This document shows, one piece after another, positions 25,686 to 35,506 of a DNA stretch of 64,000 nucleotides (its first letter is position 1; every line of letters begins with the position of its first letter). The notes below the pieces were generated by a model, which was not told where the DNA came from, made no database searches, and worked only from the letters and a program-made list of their open reading frames with translations. The position numbers and the translations under genes are program-made. Origin of the DNA: Phycisphaerales bacterium (GTDB taxonomy: Bacteria; Planctomycetota; Phycisphaerae; Phycisphaerales; UBA1924); NCBI GenBank assembly GCA_022843045.1, contig JALHOJ010000004.1:41551-105550 (forward strand), read 5' to 3'.

Positions 25686-28600
25686 TCATCGTCCATCGTT
25701 CGGAGGTGCGACTGTGGCGAGGATCGCCGCCCTGATCCAACGGTGTTGGGAGGGATCTACCCCACGCGACAGAAGTTGCTCCGCAAGCCTGTTGAGATCG
25801 GTTGGTACCGCGTCTCCCGTCGATTGGACCACGCCCAGCCCGGCGGCGAACGATCCCTCCGCACGTTCTGCCGCAGTCTCGGCCTCCGCGCGCGTGGCAG
25901 AGTCGAACAGGCGCACCGAGAAGTCGTACGAGCCCGTCACCAGCCATCGGCCGTCCGGGCTGAATCGAATCCCGCGGATGGCGGCGTCGTGCCCTCGGAA
26001 CGATGCAACTTGATCGAACGTCTTGACATCAAACAGCACGATCTCTCCGAACCACGAGCCCGCCGCGAGGCGGGTCGCGTCCGGGCTGAGGGCCAGGCAC
26101 GTGACGTACTGCCCATGCCCTGCGAGCGTCGCAACCCTGCGTCCGCTGGCCACGTCCCAAACCAGGACCGTCTGGTCCCGCGATCCCGAATAGACCTGTC
26201 GCACGTCGGGCGAGAAGATCACGGCGAACACATCGCTCGTGTGGCCCGAAAGGCGGTGCAGTTCGAGCCCCGTCGACAGACTCCAAAGGCGTACGTCCCC
26301 GTCCCGCGAGGCTGAAGCAATCACCAACGCATCTGGGCTGATCGACACGGCATTGACGCGTGCGCTGTGCCCCAGCATCACGTGAAGCTCTTCGCCGCCC
26401 TGTACCTCCCACACGCCGATCGCGCCGGCTTCAGTGCCTATGACCAGCTTCTGCCCGGTCGGGTCAAACGCAAGCGACGTCACCCGACGCGTTGGATCGG
26501 TCCACTCCCGCACGACCGTTCCCGAGCAGGACTCCCGGATTTGGACCGTGCCATCCCCGCAGGCAACGGCGATGAGTTCTCCGTTGGACGAATAGTCCAA
26601 AGCCAGCAGCGATCCATGTCCGACCGAGATTCGCGCAAGCGCCCGCCGAAGGTCCGGGCTCCAGAACCTCAAGTCGCCGTCCTCGGAAGCCGAGACGACG
26701 GTCAGACCATCGGGCGATACGGCAACCGCCCGAACATGGTCCCGGTGCCCCTTCAGCGTCGTGACACCGGTCGGGCTTGCGAGCTCTTCGGTGCGCCATT
26801 GCCTGATGGTTCGGTCCCACGAGGTCGACGTGAGCACCGTATCTCCGAGTCTAAAGATCAGCCCAGAGACCGCGTCAGTGTGCCCTCCCAGCTTGCCGAT
26901 GATGCTCCCGTCAACCAGCGAGTACACGATGATGTCTCGATGCACCAACCCCAGGGCGAGCATCGTGCCGTCGTACGAGAACGCGAGGGACCCGACGGTG
27001 TTGATGCCTTGGGTCGCTTGAATCTCGCGCGCCAGCGTTCCGGTCGCGGCCTCCCACACGAGCACGCGTCCGCCCTCGCCGGTCGCCGCGATCAGCCTTG
27101 AATCGTTGCTGAATCTCACCATGTTGATCCTGCCGGCAAACCTCAACGTGCGAAGCGTCGCCCCTGTTGCGGTGTCTCTGAGGGTCAAGACGCCCTGATC
27201 ATTGAACGCTGCCAGCAATTGTTCGTCAGGCGACAGCGTCAGGCCCTGCACCCCACCGGGTTGTTCTTCGGGCAGCGATGCGAACTGACCCGAGTCGAGG
27301 TCCAGAATACTGCAGGTTCCCGTCGCGTCAGCGATTCCTACTCGGTGACCGGGCAATCCCACGACCGCGCGCACCGCGCCCGCCGTTCGCGTCAGAACGG
27401 CGCGCTCTCGCAGCCCTTCGCCGTCGAGCAGTCGAACGACGCCTTCAGCGTCGCCGCACACCACCGACCCGCCGTCGGAGGTGAATGCGGCGGTGAGCAT
27501 CCGGGCACCCGACTCAGATTCGAACGAGGCCAGCGATCTCTGAAAAGTCGCATCCCACAGGCGGACCGATCCGCGATCGGCGGCGGTGACAAACCGCGTC
27601 TGGTCGCGGTTTGTCGCGAATTCCATAATCATGCCTTCGTGCGCATCGAGCGTGCGTGCGCTGCGATCCGCGAGTCGGGAAAGAAATCCCCATTCCCAGC
27701 CCCGCGGCTGATAGGCGACCGCCGCGAGCCGCGTCCGCAACTGCTGAAATTCGTCGGCCTTCAGCGCCGACAGCGCCCCGGACATTTGAGCAATATACGC
27801 CTGCCAGCGCGCCGCATCACGCTCGTCGATCACGAGCCGTTCGGCACTTTCGCGCTCACGCACTTCACGCATGAGCCGAATTGCAAAGCCCGTGCTCACC
27901 GCAGCGAGAAGCACGATGCCAACGCTCAGCGCCAGTCCGGCTGCGACAAACGTTCGATGACGCTTGGCGAACAGCCGGACTTGATGCGAGAGACTGGGCG
28001 GACGTGCCTCGATCGCCTTGAAGTCAAGCAACCGGCGCACATCGCTGGCTAGGCCCGCCACGCTCGCGTAGCGTCGAATCGGTTGCTTCTCAAGCGACTT
28101 GAAGATGATCGCCCACAGATCCCGGTACGGATGCCCCTTCGGAAATGCGGGTTCTCGCGGCGGTTCGTGCACGATCCGATGCACCGCCTGCGGAATCGAC
28201 ACATCACGCAGGTCGTAGGGCCGCTGATCAGTCACGAGTTCATACAGCAGCACGCCCAGCGAGTACACATCGCTGCGTGCGTCGACGGTTTCGGGGGCGT
28301 TGCATTGCTCGGGGCTCATGCAACTGAGCGTGCCCAGCAGCCGCTTCGCGTCGGTGTCGCGCGTGGGCGAGGAGGGAGCGTCCAATGTGCGGGCGATGCC
28401 GAAGTCGATCACCTTGGGCGCGCCGTCGGGCCCCACCAACACGTTGTCAGGCTTGATGTCGCGATGGATCACGCCCTGCTGGTGCCCGTGCAGCACGGCG
28501 TCGCAGACCTGGATGAACAGTTCGAGTCGCTTGCGAAGCGGTAAAGCGTTGCGGCGCGCAAACTCGGTGATCGGCAGCGCATCGGGCACGAGTTCCATCG

Positions 28601-29087
28601 CAAAGAACGGCGCGATCGTGCCCGACAGGTGAGCCGTGCCCGCTTCATAGATCTGCGCGATCGCGGGATGTCGCAGCCGCGCCAACGCCTGCGACTCCAG
28701 CCGAAATCGCAGCGCGGCTTCGGCGTCGTGCGCGGTGCCCGTGCTCCACCGCGAGGCGGGGTGCATCACCTTCAACGCAACGCGCCGGTTGGGATTCTCC
28801 TGCACCGCTTCGTACACCGTCGCCATGCCACCCGCGCCCAGCACGCCCACGACCAGGTAGCTGCCCACCGCATCGGGGATCGCGGGCGCGGGGCGTTGCT
28901 TCGCGAGCGCAGGCGTCTCCAGAAAGTCGGTCGTGTGGTCGGACGCCCGCAGCAGGCGATCGACCGCATCGGCGAGGCGTGCGTCACCATTGGCGCGCTC
29001 GCGCACGAACGCGTCTCGCTCATCGCGAGGCATGTCCAGAGCCTGCGTGAAGATGGCATGGGCCTCGCGGGCCCGTTGTGCATTCAT
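25686..29087 (-). CDS. Transmembrane Ser/Thr protein kinase with WD40 repeats
   Basis: The 1,133-residue protein has a short N-terminal helical region, a Hanks-type kinase domain (about 72-370), one membrane helix (about 380-402) and a C-terminal WD40 propeller region from about 480 to 1070 with more than ten repeat units (for example LWDATFQ, RFWSPD, VLVWDVASG). Kinase motifs are intact: glycine loop GAGGMATV, VALKV lysine near 105, HRDIKPDN near 206 and the DFG of IDFGIA near 228. It starts 61 bp after the ECF sigma gene in the same direction. Likely a membrane receptor kinase that senses or scaffolds through WD40 repeats and signals to its paired sigma factor. Confidence 0.95.
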   Translation of the reverse strand: MNAQRAREAHAIFTQALDMPRDERDAFVRERANGDARLADAVDRLLRASDHTTDFLETPALAKQRPAPAIPDAVGSYLVVGVLGAGGMATVYEAVQENPNRRVALKVMHPASRWSTGTAHDAEAALRFRLESQALARLRHPAIAQIYEAGTAHLSGTIAPFFAMELVPDALPITEFARRNALPLRKRLELFIQVCDAVLHGHQQGVIHRDIKPDNVLVGPDGAPKVIDFGIARTLDAPSSPTRDTDAKRLLGTLSCMSPEQCNAPETVDARSDVYSLGVLLYELVTDQRPYDLRDVSIPQAVHRIVHEPPREPAFPKGHPYRDLWAIIFKSLEKQPIRRYASVAGLASDVRRLLDFKAIEARPPSLSHQVRLFAKRHRTFVAAGLALSVGIVLLAAVSTGFAIRLMREVRERESAERLVIDERDAARWQAYIAQMSGALSALKADEFQQLRTRLAAVAYQPRGWEWGFLSRLADRSARTLDAHEGMIMEFATNRDQTRFVTAADRGSVRLWDATFQRSLASFESESGARMLTAAFTSDGGSVVCGDAEGVVRLLDGEGLRERAVLTRTAGAVRAVVGLPGHRVGIADATGTCSILDLDSGQFASLPEEQPGGVQGLTLSPDEQLLAAFNDQGVLTLRDTATGATLRTLRFAGRINMVRFSNDSRLIAATGEGGRVLVWEAATGTLAREIQATQGINTVGSLAFSYDGTMLALGLVHRDIIVYSLVDGSIIGKLGGHTDAVSGLIFRLGDTVLTSTSWDRTIRQWRTEELASPTGVTTLKGHRDHVRAVAVSPDGLTVVSASEDGDLRFWSPDLRRALARISVGHGSLLALDYSSNGELIAVACGDGTVQIRESCSGTVVREWTDPTRRVTSLAFDPTGQKLVIGTEAGAIGVWEVQGGEELHVMLGHSARVNAVSISPDALVIASASRDGDVRLWSLSTGLELHRLSGHTSDVFAVIFSPDVRQVYSGSRDQTVLVWDVASGRRVATLAGHGQYVTCLALSPDATRLAAGSWFGEIVLFDVKTFDQVASFRGHDAAIRGIRFSPDGRWLVTGSYDFSVRLFDSATRAEAETAAERAEGSFAAGLGVVQSTGDAVPTDLNRLAEQLLSRGVDPSQHRWIRAAILATVAPPNDGR

Positions 29088-29148
29088 CCGCGTCCTCCCG
29101 CTTCCTTCAATCGCACGCCGACGTTGACCTATCTGTCAAGGCATCCAC

Positions 29149-29757
29149 TCACGCACTCGCGCGAGTGCCCGCCCGTTCATCCTCCTCTTCATCTTCATCC
29201 TGAAGCCGCAGGAACAACCACGCCTTCGCCGCCTGCCAGTCGCGATCCACGCTCCGCGGGCTGGTTTTGAGCACGTGCGCGGTTTCGTCCACGGTGCAGC
29301 CCGCGAAGTACCGCAGTTCGACGATCCGCGCCTGCTGCGGGTGCATCTGCGCGAGTTCTTCGAGCGCTTCATCCAGCGCGATCAAGTCCACCTCCCGCGA
29401 CGGCGCGGCGGGGTCATGATCATCGATCCGAAGCCGTGTCCGATCGCCGCCCCGCTTGTCCGCAAGCTTCGCGCGGGCGTGGTCGATCAAAATCCTGCGA
29501 ATCACGCGAGACGCGACCGCGAAGAAGTGCAATCGATCGTTCCAATCCGTGCTGCGCTGATCGATCAGCTTGACATATGCCTCGTGCACCAACGCCGTGG
29601 CTTCGAGGGTGTGGTCGCGGCGCTCACCCTGCATGTGGCTCGCGGCAAGCCTTCGCAGATCGTCGTAAATCGCGGCGAGCAACGCGTCAAGATCGCGGCG
29701 ATCGCCGGACGAAGCGGCTCGGAGCAGGCTGGTGATATCAGCGGAGGACTGGCCCAT
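29149..29757 (-). CDS. ECF-type RNA polymerase sigma factor
   Basis: The 202-residue protein matches the planctomycete-rich ECF family (Sigma70_ECF, PF07638). Region 2 contains HTLEATALVHEAYVKL, FFAVASRVIRRILIDHARAK and the conserved ADKRGG. Region 4 contains the helix-turn-helix RIVELRYFAGCTVDETAHVL followed by SVDRDWQAAKAWL. The ATG at 29757 has an AAGGGGAA-type site just upstream; an in-frame extension to 29835 lacks conservation. It is the first gene of a two-gene unit with the WD40 kinase and probably directs a regulon controlled by that kinase in place of an anti-sigma factor. Confidence 0.93.
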   Translation of the reverse strand: MGQSSADITSLLRAASSGDRRDLDALLAAIYDDLRRLAASHMQGERRDHTLEATALVHEAYVKLIDQRSTDWNDRLHFFAVASRVIRRILIDHARAKLADKRGGDRTRLRIDDHDPAAPSREVDLIALDEALEELAQMHPQQARIVELRYFAGCTVDETAHVLKTSPRSVDRDWQAAKAWLFLRLQDEDEEEDERAGTRASA

Positions 29758-29921
29758 GACTTCCCCTTTCGGGCGACCGATCAGGCAACCGTGCCACTTC
29801 CGCGAGAGTGTACGGGGTGGCGGGTTGCCGATCATCGCAACATGGCCCCACCCGCCTGTTCGCCAAAGGCAGAGCGGGGGATGGGGCCATGGATAGACGC
29901 GAAAGCGGGACGCAGCGGGCG

Positions 29922-32072
29922 TCAGGAAATCCGACGCCGACGAGCGATCATCAATCCACCCAGCCCGAACAGGGCGATAGCGCCGGGCGTGGGCACGATG
30001 CGGTCGAGGCGAAGCACGACGGAGTTGGCGTTATAGATCACTTCCCAGCCGTATTGGACGCTGCCAAGCACCGAGCCGGGCACATTGACGAACGTGCCAA
30101 AGACGCCCGCTGAGGCCTGCAGAATCGTGAACTCGTCGCCGACCTCTGGCCGGAACCCGCCCACGGCGGGATCCAGCAAGACGATGAGTTCGCCGCCCAG
30201 GATCGCAGAGCCACCCGTCACAACGAGTTGGTCGTGCCCCAGTCCCGGCAGCATGCCGCGGATGTCGACGGTCCATGCAGCGTCGGCGGTGGATTCGAAG
30301 CGATCGACGCTTGCGCGGCCCGCGGCGGCGCGAGCAACGAAGAGGTCACCGCTGTTGCGAAGGCCGACGCGCTCGAGGCTGGAGTCATCGGCCATACGGA
30401 TGGTCGCGCCCACGCCGTTGTGGAGCCAGCCTTCGCCGCTGAAGACGGTGTCGGGGGCGACGGTGGTAATGCCCTGCATGCGGAGGGTGGCGGATGAGTC
30501 GATTGAGACGGTTGCGGAGTTGGAGAAGTCGGCGTCGGACGTCACCCGCGCGATGCCTGTGGTGACGTTGAGGTTGCCATCGACGACCATGCGGCTTCCG
30601 GAAACGCGGGTGATGGGGAAGTTGCCGGGCGTGCCGCCGATGGTGAGGCTGCCGCCGACGCGCCAGGAGTCCTCGCTGCCGGTCATGTTGACGGTGAGGT
30701 TGTTGAGGAAGCCGCCGGTGATCGACATGGAGCCTTCCAGGCCGTTGATCGAGCCGTAGGTGAGGCTGTCGGCGTTGATGACCAGCGGCGCGGCGACGGA
30801 CCAGTGAGTGTCCGAGTCGCCCATCATGAACTCACCAACATTGATGACAGAGGGGCCGTCGACGGAAGCAGCGCCGAAGTTGCGAACCCGCCCGTTGAAC
30901 GTGACCTCGCCGTCCCAATCGGTATCGGAGAAGAAGTCCACCGACCCATAGGAGGACAGATCGCTGTTGAAGACGCCGCCACGGATGATGGCATCATCAT
31001 AGAAATTGATGTTGGAGTTGCCGGCGAAGTTGAATATGCCGCCGTCGATCACAGTCTGGGAGTCCACGCCGGAGATTCCGACTTCCAGCGCTCCCCCATC
31101 GGGGATGTTCACGACTGCCGAAGGAGCGATGGTCAGGCCGTCGGAATCGATCCTGAAGTTACCGAGCCCGTTGATGTTCATCAATCCTGCGAGCGTGAAG
31201 GCGCTTCCTTCGATCACCGTCGGAACGCTTGACGGTCCGCTCAATTCGACATCAATCAGGCCGCTTTGATCCACCGTCCACCCCTCGTCCAGATCCATGG
31301 TGAGGCGTGAGCCGCGGCGCATGTCAATCCTCCCGCTGAAGGCATCGGACAGACCGACGCCTTCGAGCGTGAGATGCCCCGCGCGACCGGATGGGGCGTC
31401 GTAGTAGTCAAGCCAGATATTCCCGTCGCCGGTGGTGCCATCCAGGTTGAAACGCCCGGCACCGAGTTGGCGAAGGGTGAGACCTTCGTCCGTGCCAGGA
31501 GCGAGGCGACCATTGTTGACGAAGGTCGAGCCGCTTCCTCCGAACCAGATGTGCCCGTTGCCCATGGTGCGCGTCCCGGCTTGCATCGTCATGGTGTCCG
31601 AGACATTCGTGAACGCGCCGCGGAGCAGGAGTATGGCACCGTCGTCGAGGGTCAGATTGTCAGTTCGGAATGCGGTACCATCGTATGAGTCGACGATCAG
31701 TGCGGAGTGGGCGATTCCGCCATCCACAGGATTGGAGCCAGACACAACGGTGTCGCCCGTGACGTTCAAACTCCGTGAGTCGGTGATCAGGCTCATGCCG
31801 TCGGTGATGGTGAGGTTCGCGACCGTGGGAGAGACATTGAGGGTCACGCCCGCGTTGAAAGCTGGCGGCATGCTGCCGATGAAGACACTGCTCGCGGGAG
31901 TGGGAACGAAGTTCGAGAACCAGTTGGGCGCGTGCGACCACACGCCGCTCTGCGTGTTCCAGTGCGCGTTCTGCGCCGTCGCTGGCCCGGCAACTGCCAG
32001 ACCAGCCAGAACAGGAAGCAATCGTGCGGAGAGGCGGGGGGAGAAGCAGGGAGCATGTACAGGACGGTTCAT
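29922..32072 (-). CDS. Secreted PEP-CTERM-type protein with beta-helix repeats
   Basis: The 716-residue protein has a signal peptide (hydrophobic LLPVLAGLAVAG, cleavage after ATAQ near residue 35). A long Gly/Asn/Asp/Thr-rich beta-solenoid-like body follows, starting with HWNTQSGVW..PNWFSN, as in 'autotransporter-associated' repeats. The C-terminus has the PEP-CTERM layout: VPTP, a hydrophobic stretch, then ARRRR. AGAGGAA upstream of the ATG at 32072 supports the start. PEP-CTERM proteins are exported and processed by an exosortase (none in this window) in bacteria that make exopolysaccharide. Specific function is unknown. Confidence 0.88.
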   Translation of the reverse strand: MNRPVHAPCFSPRLSARLLPVLAGLAVAGPATAQNAHWNTQSGVWSHAPNWFSNFVPTPASSVFIGSMPPAFNAGVTLNVSPTVANLTITDGMSLITDSRSLNVTGDTVVSGSNPVDGGIAHSALIVDSYDGTAFRTDNLTLDDGAILLLRGAFTNVSDTMTMQAGTRTMGNGHIWFGGSGSTFVNNGRLAPGTDEGLTLRQLGAGRFNLDGTTGDGNIWLDYYDAPSGRAGHLTLEGVGLSDAFSGRIDMRRGSRLTMDLDEGWTVDQSGLIDVELSGPSSVPTVIEGSAFTLAGLMNINGLGNFRIDSDGLTIAPSAVVNIPDGGALEVGISGVDSQTVIDGGIFNFAGNSNINFYDDAIIRGGVFNSDLSSYGSVDFFSDTDWDGEVTFNGRVRNFGAASVDGPSVINVGEFMMGDSDTHWSVAAPLVINADSLTYGSINGLEGSMSITGGFLNNLTVNMTGSEDSWRVGGSLTIGGTPGNFPITRVSGSRMVVDGNLNVTTGIARVTSDADFSNSATVSIDSSATLRMQGITTVAPDTVFSGEGWLHNGVGATIRMADDSSLERVGLRNSGDLFVARAAAGRASVDRFESTADAAWTVDIRGMLPGLGHDQLVVTGGSAILGGELIVLLDPAVGGFRPEVGDEFTILQASAGVFGTFVNVPGSVLGSVQYGWEVIYNANSVVLRLDRIVPTPGAIALFGLGGLMIARRRRIS

Positions 32073-32233
32073 GGTGGGTTCCTCTTTCGATGCGTTTCTG
32101 GGGGTGACCAACACCCGCCGCCACGACGATGCGACGACGGGCCAGGAAGTGGATCTGGACCCACATGCCGCGTGAAAAACCCCTGAATCACGCCCGAAAC
32201 ACGCCGCGAGCACGCGCGTACTAGAGTCCACCT

Positions 32234-33307
32234 ATGGAAAACCTCGACCTCCTCAAGCGCCTCTGCGAGACCCCCGGCATTCCCGGACGCGAAGAACGCG
32301 TCCGCAAGCTCATCAAGAACGAGATCGACGGCCTCTTCGACTCCGTCGAGACCGACGCCCTGGGCAACCTCATCTGCCGTCGTTCGCCCCGCGGCAAGAG
32401 CAAGAAAGCCGAGCAATCCAAACACGGCGGTCCGCTCCGCGTGATGCAGCTCTGCCATATGGACGAGATCGGGTTCTACGTCACCGCCGTCGATGACAAG
32501 GGCTGGCTGTGGGTCAACCCCGCGGGCGGCTTTGACACCCGCAATCTGTTCTCACGCCGCGTCATGGTCATCAGCGAGAACGGCGACTATCACGGCGTGA
32601 TGAACCCAGGCGGCCGCCCCATCCACATCAGCGGCCCCAAGGACCGCGAGAAGGTGCCGGAAGTCAAGGAGTTCTACGTTGACACGGGCCTGCCCGCCGA
32701 CAAGGTCAAGAAGAAGTTCCAGGTGGGCGACTACATCGTCATGGACGAACCCGCCCGCGAGATGGGCGACAAGTTCGTGAGCAAGGCCCTCGACAACCGC
32801 GTCGCCTGCTGGCTGGGCATCGAGAGCGTCCGCAAGCTGCACAAGTCCAAGGCCGAGCACACCTGCGAAGTCATCGTCGCCTTCACGACACAGGAAGAAG
32901 TCGGCCTCCGCGGCGCCCGCACCGCCAGCCACGCCATCCAGCCCGACATCGGCCTGGGCATTGACGTCACGCTCGCGTGCGACACTCCTGGCGTGCCTGG
33001 CGAAGAGTCCGTGACCAAGCACGGCCTGGGCTTTGGCTTGCATATCAAGGACAGCAGTTTCATCGCCGACTACGAACTCGTCAAGGAAGTCGAAAAGCTC
33101 GCACAAAAGCAGAAGATTCCCTACCAGCGCACCATCCTCGCCGCAGGCGGTCAGGACGGCGCGGCGGCCCAGCAAGCTGCCGCCGGCGCGCGAGCCGTGG
33201 GCATCACCGTCGGCACCCGCTACATCCACACTGTGACTGAGATGATCGACAAGCGAGACCTCTTCGCCGCCCGAGACATCCTCACGGCCTACTGCGCGAG
33301 CAAGTAG
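32234..33307 (+). CDS. M42 family metallo-aminopeptidase
   Basis: The 357-residue enzyme carries the M42 (tetrahedral aminopeptidase / 'endoglucanase M') metal and catalytic pattern: His75 in CHMDEIGF, Asp187 in ALDNR, Glu221-Glu222 in TTQEEVGLRGA, Asp244 in GIDVT and a C-terminal His in GTRYIHT. Length agrees with the family (about 350). It should be a cytoplasmic dinuclear-metal oligomer that trims peptides from the N-terminus. A Lys-rich insert near residues 50-66 (GKSKKAEQSK) is lineage-specific. The gene is followed by two hairpins and lies divergent to the PEP-CTERM gene across a 161-bp spacer. Confidence 0.93.
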   Translation: MENLDLLKRLCETPGIPGREERVRKLIKNEIDGLFDSVETDALGNLICRRSPRGKSKKAEQSKHGGPLRVMQLCHMDEIGFYVTAVDDKGWLWVNPAGGFDTRNLFSRRVMVISENGDYHGVMNPGGRPIHISGPKDREKVPEVKEFYVDTGLPADKVKKKFQVGDYIVMDEPAREMGDKFVSKALDNRVACWLGIESVRKLHKSKAEHTCEVIVAFTTQEEVGLRGARTASHAIQPDIGLGIDVTLACDTPGVPGEESVTKHGLGFGLHIKDSSFIADYELVKEVEKLAQKQKIPYQRTILAAGGQDGAAAQQAAAGARAVGITVGTRYIHTVTEMIDKRDLFAARDILTAYCASK

Positions 33308-33322
33308 TCAGCGAGAAAGTGG

Positions 33323-33367
33323 CACGGGCTTCCAGCCCGTGAGTCGCCAGGACTTCCTGTCCTGGCG
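33323..33367. repeat. Two tandem hairpin repeats
   Basis: CACGGGCT-TCC-AGCCCGTG (33323-33341) and CGCCAGGAC-TTCCT-GTCCTGGCG (33345-33367) are two adjacent perfect inverted repeats between the M42 gene and the small membrane-protein gene. Each arm is 8-9 bp. They look like a dispersed intergenic palindrome pair and would also act as a 3'-end structure for the M42 transcript. Confidence 0.75.
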
Positions 33368-33375
33368 AAACAACT

Positions 33376-33825
33376 ATGCCCGACATCCACAACCTCATCG
33401 CGTTCCGAGGAGAAGCCCTCTCGCAGTTCCTGCTCGTGGGCACCATCTTCGGTGCCTTCGCGATGAGCGGCGTCATCGCCCTGCTCTCCCTGCAAGGCTC
33501 TCCGCGCCTGCGCTCCTTCCTGTTCGTGTCGATGGCGATCGCGTCGCTGGCGTTCATCTTCGCGACGCTGCTCTCCGTCCTCATCCTCCCCTTCATGACC
33601 GGCCACGTGGGCGTTAGCGACACATTCGCCCACTCCCTCAACCGCATGTACGGCGTCGTGGTGATCTCGCTCGTGCTGGGCACCACCATGCTCGTGATCG
33701 GCACAGGAGGCGTGGGCTACATCGTCTCACGCCGCGTCGGACACATCACACTCGCGGCGACCGTGCTCTTCGCAGTTGCGTTCGTCATCCTCGCGTTGGT
33801 GCTCCGCGCCGCGGCGAAGTCGTAG
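33376..33825 (+). CDS. Hypothetical four-helix membrane protein
   Basis: The 149-residue product has four evident hydrophobic segments: about 17-40 (FLLVGTIFGAFAMSGVIALLSL), 47-75, 91-113 and 122-145. It has short polar loops and no cysteines or catalytic motifs. I do not recognise the family. It starts 8 nt after the double hairpin, with no clear Shine-Dalgarno; translation could be reinitiated or leaderless. Confidence 0.7.
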   Translation: MPDIHNLIAFRGEALSQFLLVGTIFGAFAMSGVIALLSLQGSPRLRSFLFVSMAIASLAFIFATLLSVLILPFMTGHVGVSDTFAHSLNRMYGVVVISLVLGTTMLVIGTGGVGYIVSRRVGHITLAATVLFAVAFVILALVLRAAAKS

Positions 33826-33865
33826 CCCGCCGGTCGCTCGGCCTGCGGCTTGCGCCGCTCGGTGT

Positions 33866-34363
33866 TTACTTCTTGCCGAGTGCCGTCGCCTCCGCCGCGA
33901 CGTCGTTGGGGATCAGGAACGCGAGGCTGTAGCGGGAGATCAGCCAGCCGCGGCTGGGATCGTGGATCAGATACGCCGTGCCCCGGCACAGGCCGTACTT
34001 CTCGTTCTCAAGAACTTCGTCCGCCCACGCCACGTTGCCGTTCACGCTGATGTGCCGCTGGCGCGGGAGATAGGTCCAGCCCTTGCCCTGGTGGAAGTAG
34101 GGCTTGCAATAGGCCTTGAACTCTTCGACGGTCCACCGCTCGGTCGCATCGGTGCCCAAGAACACGCCATCAGACGTGAACGCGCCGAAGTACGCATCAA
34201 AGTCAGCGCGGCTGGCGGCGGCGTGGAACTGATCGAGCGACCGGGCGATGGCTTGATCGTGGTTGGACATAGACGAGGCTCCGATGCTCGCACGCTGATG
34301 TGCACAGCCGATTTGCAGCAGGGAAACAGCCAGCATGACCGCGATGACAGCGATTCTCAGCAT
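33866..34363 (-). CDS. NTF2-like (SnoaL-type) putative lipoprotein
   Basis: The 165-residue protein has an N-terminal hydrophobic segment ending LLQIGC, which could be a lipobox (Cys20) although Gln at -3 is unusual. The rest fits the SnoaL/NTF2-like fold: IARSLDQFHAAASRADFDAYFGAFTSDGVFLGTDATERW followed by strands ending DPSRGWLISRYSLAF. Proteins of this type often have a small hydrophobic pocket with unknown ligand. The ATG at 34363 gives the signal sequence; an internal ATG near 34270 would give a cytosolic form. It is convergent with the small membrane-protein gene and divergent from trpS. Confidence 0.8.
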   Translation of the reverse strand: MLRIAVIAVMLAVSLLQIGCAHQRASIGASSMSNHDQAIARSLDQFHAAASRADFDAYFGAFTSDGVFLGTDATERWTVEEFKAYCKPYFHQGKGWTYLPRQRHISVNGNVAWADEVLENEKYGLCRGTAYLIHDPSRGWLISRYSLAFLIPNDVAAEATALGKK

Positions 34364-34423
34364 CCGCGACCGTATGAGCTTCACGGCATTCGCGAAGTGA
34401 CACGCCACCAATAATCGCCCTTC

Positions 34424-35506
34424 ATGCCCACGACCAAACCCCGCATCCTCACCGGCGACACCCCCACCCACACCGGCCTGCACCTGGGCCACTACGTGGG
34501 CAGCCTCGAAAACCGTCTGCGTCTGCAGGACGAGTACGACTGCTACTTCCTCATCGCCAACGTCCACGCGTTCACGACGCTCGCCGAAAAGCCTGCTGAC
34601 ATCCGCGCCAACACGCTGGGCATCGTCAAGGACTGGCTCGCAGTGGGGCTTGATCCCCAGCGCAGCACCTTTGTCCTCCAATCCGAGATCCCCGCCATCG
34701 CCGAGCTCACGTTCCTCTTCGCGATGCTCATCCCGTTCAATAAGGTGATGCGCAACCCCACGCTCAAGACCGAAATCGAGTCCAAGGGCCTTGGCGACAC
34801 CTACCCCTTCGGCTTTCCCATGTACGCCGTGGGCCAGTGCGCGGACATTCTGACTTTCCGCCCCGACCTCGTGCCCGTGGGCGAGGACCAGGAAGCCCAC
34901 ATCGAAATGTGCCGGGATGTCGCCCTCAAGTTCAACCAGCTCTACTGCGGCGTGGGCAACCGCGTCCCCGCGGAGGAACATCACAAGCAGGGCGGCGTCT
35001 TCCCGATTCCCCGCGCGAAGGTCGGCCGCGTCGGCCGGCTCGTGGGCCTCGACGGCAAGAACAAGATGTCCAAGAGCCTCGGCAACGCCATATTCCTGTA
35101 CGACTCCGAGAAGGACGTCCAGAAGAAGATCAACAAGATCGTGACCGGCCGCGCCACCGCCACCAGCCCCCTCGCCGACGACAACCCCCTCGCCCAATAC
35201 ATCGACGTCTTCCTCCCCCGCGAACGCGCCGAGCAGATCAAGGCTGACTACGCCAGCGGCAAGGAAGTCATGGACGGCCACATCAAGGCCGAAGTCGGCG
35301 CGGCGATCAACACGCTGCTCGCCCCGATGCGCGAGCGCCGGGCAAGGCTTGAAGAACCGCCCCAGCCGGGCAAGCCTGGCGGCGAAGAAATGGTGCTGGG
35401 CGTGATCCGCGAGGGCATCAAGAAGGCGAACGCGCAAGCGGAAGAAACGCTCGCGCTCGCGAAGAAGGCGATGGGGCTCGAGTTCGTCAATCGAACCCTC
35501 CACTAA
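34424..35506 (+). CDS. trpS: Tryptophanyl-tRNA synthetase
   Basis: The 360-residue class I synthetase has the HIGH-type motif at residues 20-23 (GLHLGHYVGSL) and KMSKS at about 214-218 (NKMSKSLGN). It has tryptophan-site context such as VGQCADILTF and VGEDQEAHIEM. It charges tRNA-Trp with tryptophan in the cytoplasm. Length and motif spacing are normal. ATG at 34424. A small hairpin (CCTCCGC-GAAG-GCGGAGG, 35516-35533) follows the stop. Confidence 0.96.
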   Translation: MPTTKPRILTGDTPTHTGLHLGHYVGSLENRLRLQDEYDCYFLIANVHAFTTLAEKPADIRANTLGIVKDWLAVGLDPQRSTFVLQSEIPAIAELTFLFAMLIPFNKVMRNPTLKTEIESKGLGDTYPFGFPMYAVGQCADILTFRPDLVPVGEDQEAHIEMCRDVALKFNQLYCGVGNRVPAEEHHKQGGVFPIPRAKVGRVGRLVGLDGKNKMSKSLGNAIFLYDSEKDVQKKINKIVTGRATATSPLADDNPLAQYIDVFLPRERAEQIKADYASGKEVMDGHIKAEVGAAINTLLAPMRERRARLEEPPQPGKPGGEEMVLGVIREGIKKANAQAEETLALAKKAMGLEFVNRTLH

